Source: Lonicera japonica
Taxonomy: Eukaryota > Streptophyta > Magnoliopsida > Dipsacales > Caprifoliaceae
NCBI GenBank assembly: GCA_021464415.1
Contig: CM038467.1
Coordinates: forward strand, 13,409,411-13,473,410
Length of the DNA stretch: 64,000 bases
Reading direction: 5' to 3'
Made by a program: the position numbers and the translations under genes
The notes under the pieces: generated by a model
Told to the model about the DNA's origin: nothing
Database searches by the model: none
Seen by the model: only the letters and a program-made list of their open reading frames with translations
In this document: positions 35,360-48,005 of the stretch, one piece after another
Layout: the number at the start of each line of letters is the position of its first letter
Position numbering within the stretch: position 1 is the stretch's first letter

Positions 35360-37949
35360 GAGTGAAAAAGAGACTAACAATATAAAAGATTAATTGTTAT
35401 CATTTTTTTATACCAAATTAATTTGTTACATTTATTTATTTGTTATGAACAAAACGAAACCCACAACCAAAGACAAAAAAGGAAAACAACTAGCCAACCT
35501 CAGAGAGGGAGCAAATCTGCATATAAAACTCTAATTCGTTCAAAATCATTATTATTGTAGTGATTATAGGATATAATCTAATTATATAAAATAAATTATA
35601 AAATTATCACATGCATTAAAATAAATAAACAAACAAAATGTGTGCTGATTATATATATTTAGGACTATACTTGGGCCCTGGAAATGTGTGGGCTGACTAT
35701 ATGACCAAGTTGGGCCAGGAGATTTATTGTGATCTTCAAGTTTTACACTCCCTTCAATGAGATCTGATGTACTCCCTCTCTGATGGATAAAGTACCTTCT
35801 TTCCTTTCTTTCTTTTTTTTTTTTTTGCTTTTTTCGGGGGAATTGGGCCCTCATAAGGACAAGAACTTGAAAAAAAAAAAGCAACAATACTTACGTGGCC
35901 GATTTCCAACATAACTACAACAATGGTTTCATAGCTTCTCATATTCATATATGGCCGTGTGTCCAATTGTCTCACTCGATGTATATACACATTATATTAA
36001 TTAAATTAAATATTTTATATTACATAATGTTTTTAATATTTTATAAATACGTGTTAGTGTTTAGATAAGTGATAAAAAGTTATTTTCTTAGTATCTAGAG
36101 TCAAGAGTTTAATCCAAATCAAATTGCATTTTATTTTATTTTATTTTCTAAAGCCAAAATATATATATAAACCTCCCATTTGTTTATTACAAAAGAGACG
36201 GAGGTGGTATAATTTGCAAATGTCAAAAGAGGATGAGAAATAAAGGCAAATTGGTTTAAGCAACAAGAAAATGAGAAAAGTAATTATGTAACACTAAAAT
36301 ATAAGGTAATAAGATTCGTAATCACACAATACTAAGATATAAGGTGGTTCAACTATGTGCTTACTTTCATACTCTACTCTAAAGTTATTCTAGGACCAAT
36401 TTTTATATTTCTCTGTGAATAATTATGTGTGTTCCTTTATACAATTGATACACCTTTTTTTATAGTGATCGCTCGATAGAATTTGTCTACAGTTTGGATT
36501 GCACAAAATAACTATGATTCTAATATATATATATATATATATATGCATTTGCCCTCATTCTTACGAATTGTTAAAATTCGTCTTGCAGTCTTTTACTGGG
36601 GGTGTGCCTCCGGGTCTTTAGGAGTATTGGTTAATGTTTGAACCTAATGGTGATATTTCTGAAAGCTTCTACAATATTCTACACTCTGGCAGGGTGTTCG
36701 GAGTTATTTAGTTAGGCCCCTCTTTGGAATTTGGGCCCAATCATTTTAAGTCCCTCCAAGAGAATATTATAAATATTACAACTTTACGTTCACTGTTTAC
36801 TCTCATTTTCTCTTAACATCAAGAAATATAAGGACCATTTTTTTAATTTTATGTCATTTTTCATTGGTTGAATTCAATTCATGCGTTGGAAGAACTTTAT
36901 TGAACCCATATATTTGTCGAAGTGGTGAAGGATGCTTGTATCTTAACTTTTTTTTATTTTTTCTTTTTGGAATTCATCCTTATATCTTAACTTAATTAAA
37001 AACCTAAAATTCTCATGAAGTTAACCGGTGTACATTATCCAAGTTATTCTAGTAAGAATTGAAACTTGATAATATTTAAACTTAAATATATATATATATA
37101 TATATATATAATAGTTAAGCAGTGCTTCAATGAAGTTAACGTTATCTTAATAAGCCAACCTAAAGTTAAATTCTCAGTATCTTTGCATCTTGTATCAATG
37201 AGAAACCATGTCTGAAAATTAAAGAGCTTAGTTTTATTTTAAGATACAATTAGTTTATCAAATTGTCTTTTCCATAGCGAACAAAGATTTATCATAAGCC
37301 GAAGTACACGCGATGAGTATGCATATTTTAACTGATAAAAAATTTCAAAACATATGTAATGTAAATGTCTCATGATAGTTTTGGGTTTGAAACTCTAGAC
37401 AAGTGTTTTTATTTATTTTATAAAACATGAAAGATATTTTGATAGCTATAGGGACACCAAAAACCTTAAATACGTTGAATTAATAGTGTAAGAGTACATA
37501 TATTTAAGAGAGAGAAATAAGAGAGATAAAGGGGGTACCATGAGTGGAGACCAGTGGAATAAGCATTAATAGGAAAAGAATTTCAAATATATTTGCAAAC
37601 ATGTATAGGAAAATGTTAGCCTTGCTCATTTTTTATATAATTTTTTTGTACAAATTAATGTTGCACCACTTAAGTGAAGTGGGGGACACACGTTTAATAT
37701 GTTGATCATTTACAAAAATAAGTTTATCATTACGCATATATAAATATATAGTAGAATTTGTTATGCACGTGATGCGTAGTAGTTTGTTACACCTATAATA
37801 TGTGATTGTATTATCCAAATAACAATATATCAATCTATTTGAAATTATGTGTTCAAACCTTACTATTAATATTTTTTTTAACAAAATAACTTATTTATGG
37901 AACAAAAGAGAATATATAGCACTAGGCGAAGGGCACTTGTAACAGTTTT
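35360..37949. other. intergenic, AT-rich
   Basis: No gene is supported. TA microsatellites occur at about 36522-36545 and 37087-37110. A stretch near 36300-36720 has somewhat higher complexity and could be old LTR sequence, but no ends were found. Confidence 0.5.
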
Positions 37950-37951
37950 GG

Positions 37952-38275
37952 ATCTTAATTATTAACCAAAGAGATACGACTTTGCAATATAGTTAACTCA
38001 ACACCAATTAAGAATCCCTAAGGAATTCCAAGAATTCCTGTTATACATTCATTCCAATCTGTTCGAAATTCATTGATATTGAATCAATTGAACAAACTTC
38101 GAACACCTGTTCTACTTTTGGAAAACCTTGTGTTATATCACCGTATCTTAATTTTTCATATATAAATGTAACCAACGTATCTCCTACATAAATGATTCTC
38201 CCATAATAGCCATGAACAATTGCTCCAGGAATGGTTAAATAAGGCTTGGCTGGAATTGTCTCCCTTGTTAAACCT
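37952..38275 (-). pseudogene. rpoC2: nuclear plastid DNA insert: rpoC2 fragment
   Basis: The minus strand encodes a decayed piece of the plastid RNA polymerase beta'' subunit. [17 protein letters not shown] is followed by [11 protein letters not shown] and [16 protein letters not shown], then [10 protein letters not shown]. After a frame break near 38055 it continues GILGIP, stop, GFLIGVELTI and LQSRISLVN. The order matches the C-terminal part of rpoC2 as I know it. A stop replaces the Trp of the IPWGF motif, and there is at least one indel. It has no neighbouring plastid genes that I could recognise, so this is a small isolated transfer, old enough to have accumulated many changes. It is non-functional. 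Confidence 0.87.
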
Positions 38276-39948
38276 TCCTAAAGAGGACGTTTCGTTTAAA
38301 CTAGGAACGGGAATGACGAAAGCGAGTCAGTATGCTAATTCCTCATCTGCAACTTAGTTGTTACCATCGGTTATTTTCTCAATGAATAAATAAAGTATGT
38401 TTTGTTTATTAACATCTCATAAATATTTTGCCATAGTTAGGGCAGTCAAACCAGCCCTCAAATGGGCTCCCGGTGGTTTGATTTCTCATTATTTTTTATT
38501 TTTTGTTAGACCAATCCACTTCTCATTCTTAGCCATTAAGTGTTGTAGAATTAAGATGAAGATAGAAGGAAGATGAGAAACATAAGGGTAGCCTTAGGTT
38601 TTAAAGGATAGTAAGGGGTTTGATGGCTAATTTTTATCCTGGTATTTTATGATATTGTTTTTGAGGTAAAAGACTATATTTAATATGTATTTAAATTTTT
38701 AGAGTATTTATTTATTGTTTTGGTTGTTGACTCTCATTAAATTCTTTGTGTTAATTGAATTCGGTATATATTATTTGGCCTCATTAATTGGTGGTATTTG
38801 TTATTTTGGCTTAATTCCCGTAAAACTAATAAGCTTATGGTTAAATTTACTCGTCAAAAAGTCCTAATAAATCACAATTGTGTAAGTCTTATAAGGAAAT
38901 TTCGATGTGGTAAAGTAAGATGAGTAGTTTTTAACATATTATTAAAAGGGAACAATATATGAGGTCGGATGGTGATTCGGTAAAATTTGTTGAATTAATC
39001 ATTACTGCCCCCTTTTTCTAATTTGATGTGCAAGTGACTCGATAGAGGCATAATCGGATTTTGACTAGAAGGTCAAACACAATTTAGATTATTAGTTTTG
39101 TTGGTTATAGGAGATAGATGATTGTTACATGTTAATTTTGGAAATGAAATTTGTAAGATTGTAAATTGAAAATTGGAAATGAAATTTGGTTTTAATTTAT
39201 TATTTTAACTTATTCTTTTTTAGACCCCTGCGGGGCATGTTGTCACATTACTTAAGTAATTAAATGGGAATACCAAAATTAGGGTTGTTACTTACTAAAT
39301 ATATAGTATAGATTTTAACCAAGAATTAAGTTAAAATTTTGTATATTTTTTGTGCTACATTTGATAACAACTTAAAAAATGATAGTAAAAGGTAAAAAAT
39401 AATTTATTTTAGGCAAATTAGTTGAATAATGTGGTGAAAATACACCATCTCATGACTACTTTTATGAGTAGATGTCATTTGTACATCTTTAATTTTGTGA
39501 ATTTTTGTTTTTACTAATCACCCAAAGAAATATATTTTTTCATGGAAAAATAAAAAAATAAGAGAATATCATATTACATCACTTAGTTTATTTTCAATTT
39601 TTCCTACTATTTTTCTCTATCTTTTTATCAATCGGAGCCAAAAAATTACAAAAATCAAACACCGTAAATAATAATAATAATAATAATTTAAAAAAAATAA
39701 AAAAAACCCAAAAGAACAATTGACTCTTACCATGCGTGTAAAGGGTGTAACCGTGTAAACCTCGTCATACCATCTAAACTTTTGGACTTCCTGTTTTTTT
39801 TTCGAACTAATCCTAGGTTGAGTAATTGTCGAATCACAAGTCGAAACATAATATTTGTGGAATTTATCTAGTGGTCCTAGTTACATTAAAACGCCTATCA
39901 TATATATATATATATATTCTCAATGAAAAAACAAGTAGAATATGCAAG

Positions 39949-40699
39949 AGAGGATTTCGAAAATGAATTGAAGGTATGTTTGGTTGAATTTTTGAGTTGA
40001 ATTTTTGGGAAGCATGAAAATAGGTTAAAAAGTTGAGTTGAGTTGAATTTGATTTTTCTTATTAGAGATTTTGTCAACAAATTCAAAAAAAATCATGAAA
40101 AAAACTCAAAAAAATAGTTACAATGGATCTTATTTTATAAATTTCGATAAATAAGTTTCAAATATTTTTTTTGTATTTAATTCTGGTTTTTAGATTTAAA
40201 GTTATGATATTTTAAAAGTTTTTTGAAATAGAAAGTGAAGTGAATATTGGAAAGTGTAAAAGTAAAGTTGATTTTTTGTAGAAGACTAAAAAACTTAGGG
40301 GGGGGGGGGGGGGGGGGAATATCTAATAGAAACATTTGAAATTTTGTTTGAGGGTAACATAAAAAATAGTAATAAAATAATTAATTTATATAAGACGTTA
40401 AGATGCTCTTTATTTCATACTTATTTTTAAGGGTAGATATCTTACATTATTTTTTATTTTTTGTAGAAGTTTTTTATTCATTACCCGTGCCTCTCAAAGA
40501 ATTTTTTTTCATGGAAAAGTCAATAGTAAGTTTAACTTATTTTTCAATATCTCTCACAAATTAATTATTTTTGCATTAATTTTTATATTTCTATCAAAAC
40601 AGAGCTCGAAAATCGAAAAATCAAAAAGGATTATGAGATGATTCCAAAGAATGAAATGAAAAAAAAACATTAATAAAGAGGATTTTGAAAATGAAATGA
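39949..40699 (+). repeat. 705-bp block bracketed by 23-bp direct repeats
   Basis: A 23-base sequence containing AGAGGATTT and GAAAATGAA occurs at 39949-39971 and 40677-40699 with two mismatches. The enclosed block starts GGTATGTTTGGTTGAA and ends in an A-rich tail (GAAAAAAAAACATTAATAA). Long direct repeats plus an A-tail fit a retroposon with its target duplication. No coding sequence was recognised. Confidence 0.5.
40298..40317 (+). repeat. poly-G tract, 20 bases
   Basis: Uninterrupted G run in intergenic DNA. It is one of four G/C homopolymers of 16 or more bases in the window. Confidence 0.9.
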
Positions 40700-41736
40700 C
40701 AAACGAAAAGAAAAGAAAAATTATGATTCCCTTCCCATAGACTATATATAGTAGTATAGTACATATGTTAGTTACATTTCTTTTTTATACGATGTGAGTA
40801 TAGGTATAATTTGCAAGTGAGTAATCGTGAAAAAAATTAAATGATGAACGATAAGTGGCTTAATGCTCGAACATGAACATATATAATTTCAATTAGCCCA
40901 TCGGCTTAATATTACGAAATAGAATCATATTGAATACACGTACATGCAGTCCAGTCCAATCCATCCACACGTGAGTGCAATGCGCATGCTAATTTGTATA
41001 CTAGATAGATTAATCATGTGATCATGAAAAAGTTTTTACTATATTATATTCCTCACGTGTGCTTGTTGCACTTTTGCTCCGCACCCATCAATATTTTTCC
41101 TTTTATAGCTCCCACCAGATTCTTCTTATTATGAACTGACACAATCAATTAATATAAGATATCTTACGATAATAATCAATGTGTATTAGAATACGCTCCT
41201 CAGCTCACTACCTTGAGCAGTTTTAGAGCATTTAGTTTTTCTTATACACAGAAATTAGTAAATACATCTATAGTTCGATTTGGGGATGGGATTGGAGGAA
41301 ATCGAATCAGAGAACTTCTTTTAAAAAAAAAACACGAGGAACTTTTAATTGTCACTTAAATAATGAGTCATTGATAGAAAATTAAAAATAATAATTTAGC
41401 TAGTCATATGAACGAAAATAATATTATACATGTTATAATTTTGTTTATTTCACATCCTATATATTTTCGTAATAGTGTAATTGATTAAGAGTAGCTTTGC
41501 CTTAATATCTCAATCCACCACAACGTAAATTAAAGTGAACCAATAAAGATAAAAAGGGATGGGAACAAAGATAAGACGACTGGGCATGCAGGCCATTTTT
41601 CAACTCCTATAAAATGGGGGACTTCTGATCGACCTTGTCTTTCCTACATACCTTCCAAGTGTTGTTCAATGTTATGTTATGTTGTGTTTTTTTTATTGAT
41701 CACTTCATCCCCCAATCCGCGCCACCCCCTCCCCCC

Positions 41737-41776
<40 letters not shown>

Positions 41777-41991
41777 TTATGGGCCCCCATGTGTTTTTGT
41801 GCATGATCAAAATTATATATACGTACATATATATACATATTGCAATTAAATAAGCACAATGATGTCTCTTCATGCAAATTAACGAGCAGCGAAATACTTC
41901 AAACGCACAAATAAAGTTGAACTAGCTGATCACAATACTTTTGAGCTTCCTTTACCAAATAATAGAGGTAGAGAGCTAACTAATTAATATC

Positions 41992-42459
41992 ATGAACTTG
42001 AGTGCTTCCACTCCAACCGCAAGTTATTGCCAATCTAATGGCAACAGCCACACGACGCCGATAAAACAGGAAGTTCTACTTTTGCCAATACCGAGAGAGA
42101 AGTTATTCCGCAAGGTATTGACAAAGAGCGATGTAAAACAACGTACACCGGCTCGCCATTCCCAAGAACCAAGCTCGTAACTCATAAGCACTTTCTGTTG
42201 CATGATAATGTTGACTCTTCCAAGGTTGCTTTGCTGTGCACGTACGGAGGACAATAAAGGCAAAGTGTGGAGATTTACGTGCAGTTTTTGGAGGAGTTGT
42301 AAGGGTTACGTACTCACAACAGATTGGAATCGTTTTGTGAAAGAAAAGGGCCTTAAGGTGGGAGACAGCGTAAGTTTTCAGCGTTCAAATGCAAAACTTT
42401 ACATAGAATATAAGCGTCAAAATGTTCGAATTTTTGGGGTTGATATATCAACAAATTAA
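41992..42459 (+). pseudogene. RAV/NGATHA-type B3-domain pseudogene (multiple frameshifts)
   Basis: Reading across three frames recovers one B3 DNA-binding domain. MNLSASTPTASYC leads to KLFRKVLTKSDV in frame one. RLAIPKNQA follows in a second frame near 42150, then [21 protein letters not shown] in a third. A fourth segment reads [36 protein letters not shown] and SFQRS, then YIEYKRQN. These are the strands and loops of RAV-family B3 domains in the right order. About three frameshifts and premature stops make it inactive. It lacks an AP2 domain and has no intron, as in small RAV-like genes; a retrocopy cannot be excluded. In functional relatives the B3 domain binds CACCTG-type sites in the nucleus. 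Confidence 0.88.
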
Positions 42460-43047
42460 TAAATAGAAGGCCAGCTAGCTAGCTTAAATTATGTTTAAGT
42501 CTCGGGCATTTAATAAGATGTTTCTCAACGTACTATGTACAAATTGTGGGTGGAGTGTAAACTACATAACCTCAGTCTCCTAACCACTATATATACACGT
42601 ACACTAACTAATGCAATCATATTAGGAGGAGGGGGGGGGGGGGGGGTCAGTAAAACGTGTTTAACTAAAAAAGTACGAATGCTCATTATATATGTTAGTT
42701 CAATGTGTACCAACATGTCATTCAAACACGGATGCTCTAATATTTTTTTGGTCGATCTGTTCTTTTTTTTTTGGAGTAGTAGCGGAGAGGATCGAGAGAT
42801 CTTGTAGTAGCACGGGACACCGGCACTAGTGCAGGTGGAAGAGTCTGATTATCACTTGAATTCCCTTTTTAACACAATTGTGTTTTTACTAAATGAAGAG
42901 GAAGATGGAGTATTCTTATGATACATCAAAATATAATTGAACGGGTACGTGAACTATAGAAAATTTTATCATCACAAATACTAAAATAAAAAATGTTTTA
43001 TTACTAATCACGAATTTAATTTCAATTAGTATTTAAAATTAATTATG
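42460..43047. other. intergenic
   Basis: Spacer between the B3 pseudogene and the solo LTR. It holds a near-pure G tract at about 42631-42646 preceded by AGGAGGA. No gene is seen. Confidence 0.5.
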
Positions 43048-43052
43048 AATAT

Positions 43053-43649
43053 TGTTAGAATAATGGAAGAATAATTCAAGGGTCAAAAGTAAGGAACATA
43101 ATGATAGATTTTTTTGAAAGTTGAAAGTAAATATTGACAGCCCCCTTATTTGACCAATTTAGGCGGCTGTTCAAAGGCGGTGGCTTTTTTCTTTATTAAT
43201 ACTTTAGGCAGATAAGCTCCTATATATATACATGCACGAGGGCACTTGACGGATGCAATTGAGTCTGGTGCATAAATATTATATAGTGTATGAGAGGATT
43301 TTGCAAAGAACAAAATTAGAGAGAAAGCAGAGAGCCAAAAATAAGAGTGAGAAAAATAGAAGTAATTTTTTCTAAGTGAAAAAAATTGCAGTGTCTATTT
43401 TTTAGTATTGAAAGATACACAGTGTGCGTGTATAGGTCTGCTGACCACTCTTGTAAACCACTTTCTTTTTTGATATAGTGAATTTGGTGCGCTCTGTGGA
43501 CTAGTGGCAATTTGCCGATACCACGTAATTCTTTGTGTTGTGAGATTGGTGTATTGTTGTGCAAAATAATTTTATTGTGCAATTTTTTTTTGTCATTTAT
43601 ATCCCAAGATCCTACTTAAAAACTAGTAGTGTCTAGTTTGTTCCCAACA
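43053..43649 (+). mobile_element. solo LTR, Copia-like, 597 bp
   Basis: It begins TGTTAGAATAATGG and ends TTCCCAACA, the usual TG...CA LTR borders. It is flanked by an exact 5-base duplication AATAT (43048-43052 and 43650-43654). A TATATATATA box lies at 43221-43230. The 3' part, with GTGGACTAGTGGC and CCACGTAATTCTTTGTG, resembles the R-U5 of plant Copia LTRs. No primer-binding site or internal region follows, so unequal recombination has removed the body of the element. Confidence 0.85.
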
Positions 43650-43654
43650 AATAT

Positions 43655-44307
43655 CTAAAAAGAGAATGAAGAAGGTTAGAAAAAAAAGGAGAAAAAGAAA
43701 GAGAAACTTAGAGGGAGAGAGATGGGGGTTTGGAAAAAAAACATTAATAATAGATAAGAGTTCAAGATCATTATCTAAGTTTAACCTCTCCGTAAATAAT
43801 GAATTAATATTTTATATTTAACATGAATTAAACTTATATTAATATTTTAATTAATAGCGAAAAAAAAAAACCTTTTGAGAGACTACAACCTACTTCAACC
43901 GCCCCTAAATTCGCCTTTGGATGCAGGTAAAACTTCAACCTCTAGGAGAAAAGGACGAAAAGTTGTGCCCAAGAGCATCTCCCATCTCTTTCATTACTAA
44001 TTGAGGCAAAGAAATCGATGCCCCAGTAAATTGACAATATGTGGCTTAAGAGATTAAAATGTAAAATTCCAAAATCTTCAAATACAGAACACCCCCCCCC
44101 CCCCCCCCTTTCTCTCACCTCTCCAGAAAAAAATAAAAATATCAATATTATAGAAAATGTCTCAAATTTAGTGTTAGCGTGTTAATGGGGAAAACGCACC
44201 TCCAATACGAACTCAAGGTGTGCTCTTGTGCATTCTCTAATTTTGTTGATTTTTTGTGCGTCCACGAGTTTTCTTAAGGTGCAAGGCAGTTGAATTCCTT
44301 TTGAACC
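43655..44307. other. intergenic
   Basis: AT-rich spacer between the solo LTR and a MITE, with a poly-C tract of 17 bases at 44092-44108. No gene is seen. Confidence 0.5.
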
Positions 44308-44316
44308 ATCCACAAT

Positions 44317-44736
44317 AGGTTATTACCAAAAATGACTCTTAAAGTTTGACTCAAATTCTTCACTTGTCTCAAAAATTCAATTTTCAGTTGAAATATCCTT
44401 AAAGTTTCTGATTTCTATTGAAACATTGTTAAATTTTTTAATTCGGTTGAAATATCCTTAAAGTGTCTAATTTCAGTTTGTACATCCTTAAAGTTTCTAA
44501 TTTCAATTGAAACATTCTTAAAATTTCTAATTTCCGTTGAAACATTTAAAAATGCCCCTTAAAAGAGTGCCTCATGACAATCACGAGTGTTTTCCATCCA
44601 ACTTTTTAACAGGCATCCAGTTTTAGACGAGCAAGGGAAAATTAGAAATTTTAAGGATACTTCAACTGACAATTGAATTTTAGAGACGAGCGAGAGATTC
44701 GGGTCAAAATTTAGGGGCCATTTTTGCTAATTACCC
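44317..44736. mobile_element. Mutator-like MITE with internal minisatellite, 420 bp
   Basis: Inverted ends of roughly 100 bases start GGTTATTACCAAAAATG on the left and, inward from the right, GGGTAATTAGCAAAAATG. They are flanked by 9-base near-duplicates ATCCACAAT (44308-44316) and ATCCTGAAT (44737-44745), the Mutator length. The left arm is expanded into about five copies of a 33-36-base unit containing ATATCCTTAAAGTTTCTAAT (about 44390-44540). Confidence 0.75.
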
Positions 44737-44745
44737 ATCCTGAAT

Positions 44746-47700
44746 TAATGGTAATGAGAATATCAAAATCAAATTATCCAAATCAAACTTAATTTAAGAC
44801 AATAATATTTAGGATATATAAATATCATATTAAATATAGTCACTATATATTGATTAAAAGAACTTTATCACAATTCATTATAACCAATGAATAATTGACG
44901 CAATGATATATTAATTTTTCTATCAGATATTTATGTTCATGTAGAGGTACTCGATCAATTTGAACTTGATTTATTAATTTAATAACTTTTTGTCTATTCA
45001 ATTTAAGTAAAGCATTTTAATTGAGGTGTTAAGGTATTGAATTCTGATTTAATGACTTTTAATTCGAATTTTATATAACTTTTCTTCAATAAACTCTAAT
45101 TTGTTGGTACAAAAGCCTGATCCATCCCATTTAGAGGTGTTTATTATTTCAGTAAATTGGTTGGGAAGTTGCCTTTACTAATACTAAAATCAAAATAAAA
45201 GGTTCATGCTAAATTTATTAGCTTATTCATCAATATTTGAATTGGAAACTGATGTCATTATATTCGGTGACCGATCATTATTTTTTTGATATTTTAGGTT
45301 TGTTTTGATTTATTTTAAAAGGTATTATAGGTATAAAAATATAAAATTTTAATTTAATTTCAGTTTATGATAAACCGTGAGAGTTGTAAACTGAAGGCTA
45401 GGATTTTATGTTAAATTTTGTAAGAATTTAAGCAATATTTATTTGATAAGTGAATATTTATAATTAAAAATAAACGATGCTCAAGATCATTTAACAACAC
45501 GTAAACTTACTGAAAAAACTAAATAATTTCTAAGTAGTAAAATTCTAAGTATTTATTCTCAAAAAAATAAATTATTCTTAATATTTATGGTATCAGTTAT
45601 ATTTGGTATTTTTTTCGCTAATTTTGATATTATATATTTTTGATAATTTTGAAATCTGTGTTTTTGCCTTTTTCAGTAACGTTGGTTGGTATATTTGGTA
45701 TTACACTTTTTGGTATATTCAGTTCAATAATCGGTATCTTCAGTTTTTATACGGGTAAACCAAAACAAACCACAATTTCTTGGTATTTATGATTTTGGTA
45801 TTTCAATTTTGGTACTAAAAAAGGTGACATAATTTTATTTTTTTCAAATTTAATTCGGTTAATTTCAATAAAAAAGTAGTACTGCGCCTTAATCAAATGA
45901 ACACTAATTAACAAAACTACATACGACATTCGGTTTCTATCAGAATCTCTTTACATCAACAGGCAGTTTTTTCTTGGGAGTTTTGATCTCGTTGCTCCTT
46001 TGGGTAGCTGAAGAGGCCATTCGGGAATCCCTTCCTGTTAAATGGGTATCCATTCCCCCTCCGACCGAAGTTGCTTGCTCTGCTATTTCTTCTGTTTTTC
46101 CTTGTAGTTTTTTGTTATGTCCCAAAAAATATATGTACCAATTCCAACTCCTCTCTCTTTTGTAAATTGGAAATCCTCCATCTGCCCCTAAAACACAATT
46201 TTTAACAGTATGCTTATTCTATCACAATTAATGATTTTTTATTTTAAAAAGAGCCTTGATTCCTATTATATTCAAGAAAAGCAGACTCCTAGTTTAGTAC
46301 ATCACCACATCTCAATAAAGAACAGTAAACTCTATTTTAAATAGAAAGAATATCAAAATTGAATCAAATAAAAGGTACAAGACAGAAGATATACTTATAT
46401 ACAACTCAATAGGACTAGTAAAGTTGCCAGAAAAGTGTTGTCTTTTTTTTTTTGGTTACAAGTTGCCGGTAAAGTTAGTTAAGTTGATCATCAAGATTCT
46501 CAACTATTGTGATGTCATGATTCCATTCTTGTTGTAAATGAGTTTGGAATAAATTTGTAATGGCGTGTAAAAACAATTAAAATTGACATTAGTCTAACTG
46601 AGCCCATTACCAAATCTTGTCCCCCACCCTCCATTAGTTGTACTTATATATGAATCCCTTTTTGGCATAAATCAGTTTGTACAGACTGAGATTTTTCAAC
46701 ATGCTTTTCTGTCATAATAACATTGGAGTTTTTTTTTAGACGCAAAACCGTCATAAAAAGTATCAATCCGCACCTGAAATTTTCCGACTTAAATATATAT
46801 ACAATCCCAAGAGAGTGTTCCTTCTTTTTTTATGATAGGACCATCTTTTCTAAAGCAGACTTGCATATATGTCTTAGGAACAATATACAAATTGGATAGT
46901 GCTTACTTAACAATTACGTATTTTTTTATCGGACTGTAATTACATCTTCAACTAACGAAATTTCGTGGCAATGACTACCATCTTAATGAAGCGTCATATA
47001 TTTCTATTTTATATGTTTAGACTTGGTTAATTTTATATCATAATTATGGATTATTTGTAGGGAAGGAGCCAAAATTTCATCTTAAGAAGAGCCATCATTT
47101 AACTATAACATATGATTCCACATACTTTTTTTTTGAAAGCTTTCAACACTTCAAGGAAGCGATGGTAAATTTTTGTTGAAATTTGACTATATAACGTTTG
47201 ATGTGCTAAACAACTGAGATATAGTTCAATTGACCATACTCTTAAATATTTAGTTTAAATAATACAAAACAAGGGAGTTTTGTAGAATTTCCCCCCTAAA
47301 ATCTATTTTATACTCTATAAAAAATTTTCTTCTAAAATACTAACAAGCACAACTCAAAAATTGAGATAAGATTGGCCATTTGCCCTCCTTAAGCTCTACC
47401 TACCTACCTTGGCCCCACCCCGCCCCTTATTATTTGTTTTGAAGTGCTTTAATAGGCTTCTTAATTTCTTAAATTTAACTCAATTATGTCACCCTATCTA
47501 TATCTGGGACACCTATCTATCTATATTTTATATAAGCAGCACATGGATAGAAGGAGGGGGTTCAGGGGGGGCGGAGATTGAACCCTAGCTGCCCATGTGA
47601 AATTACACACGACCACTGGTCAGCCTTCCAGATCTATATCTATATTCAGTATTCACATGTACATATAGAAAAAGAACAGCCCTATCCACTTTCAAGGGGA

Positions 47701-47996
47701 TGGCACACCATTTTTTTGGTTTTCCATTTATACTCTTTCACATGCCAGGTTCGCTAAAAAGATTATGATGACATACGTAATGGGGTGTGATCCCAGCATT
47801 AGCAAACAATAAATGACAACTTAAAAACACACGACCTGTTAAAAAAATTTCACTGGCATTCCAGTCACACAATCATCGGATGTGCTCACAATTGTAAGCG
47901 TATACATATATAAAGCCCTTAACAGTGCGCGTGCTCCATAAAGGGAAATGCCAGCTCTATGTCCTCTTGCATGTCCAGCAAGGCAACAAGTGCGTT
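44746..47996. other. intergenic, AT-rich
   Basis: No gene is supported. A minus-strand frame at 46125-45940 of 61 codons is hydrophilic and gene-like in composition but matches nothing I know. GGTATTT-rich sequence at 45590-45830 may be a decayed hAT element. Confidence 0.45.
47576..47622 (-). mobile_element. SINE-like tRNA-derived promoter (A and B boxes)
   Basis: On the minus strand TGACCAGTGG (A-box like, 47613-47622) is followed after 28 bases by GGTTCAATC (B-box like, 47576-47584). This is the internal pol III promoter layout of tRNA-derived SINEs. Element ends were not found. Confidence 0.4.
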
Positions 47997-48005
47997 CATA
48001 TTCAA

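Larger units (their letters stand above)
38276..41991. other. intergenic, AT-rich with retroposon-like block
   Basis: No gene is supported. It contains a 23-base direct repeat pair bracketing 39972-40676 (listed separately), a poly-G tract at 40298-40317 and CT/TA microsatellites at about 41737-41777. Confidence 0.5.

Noticed and set aside
36240..36720. Possible LTR or TRIM sequence
   Set aside because: Some LTR-like words but no TG...CA ends, duplication or primer-binding site.
45120..45830. GGTATTT/AGAGGTGTT-rich region resembling a hAT element
   Set aside because: The left end looks hAT-like but no right end or 8-bp duplication was found.
45940..46125. 61-codon hydrophilic minus-strand frame (GHNKKLQGKTEEIAEQ...)
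   Set aside because: Composition is gene-like, but no family, intron or neighbouring exons could be found; too weak to list as a gene.
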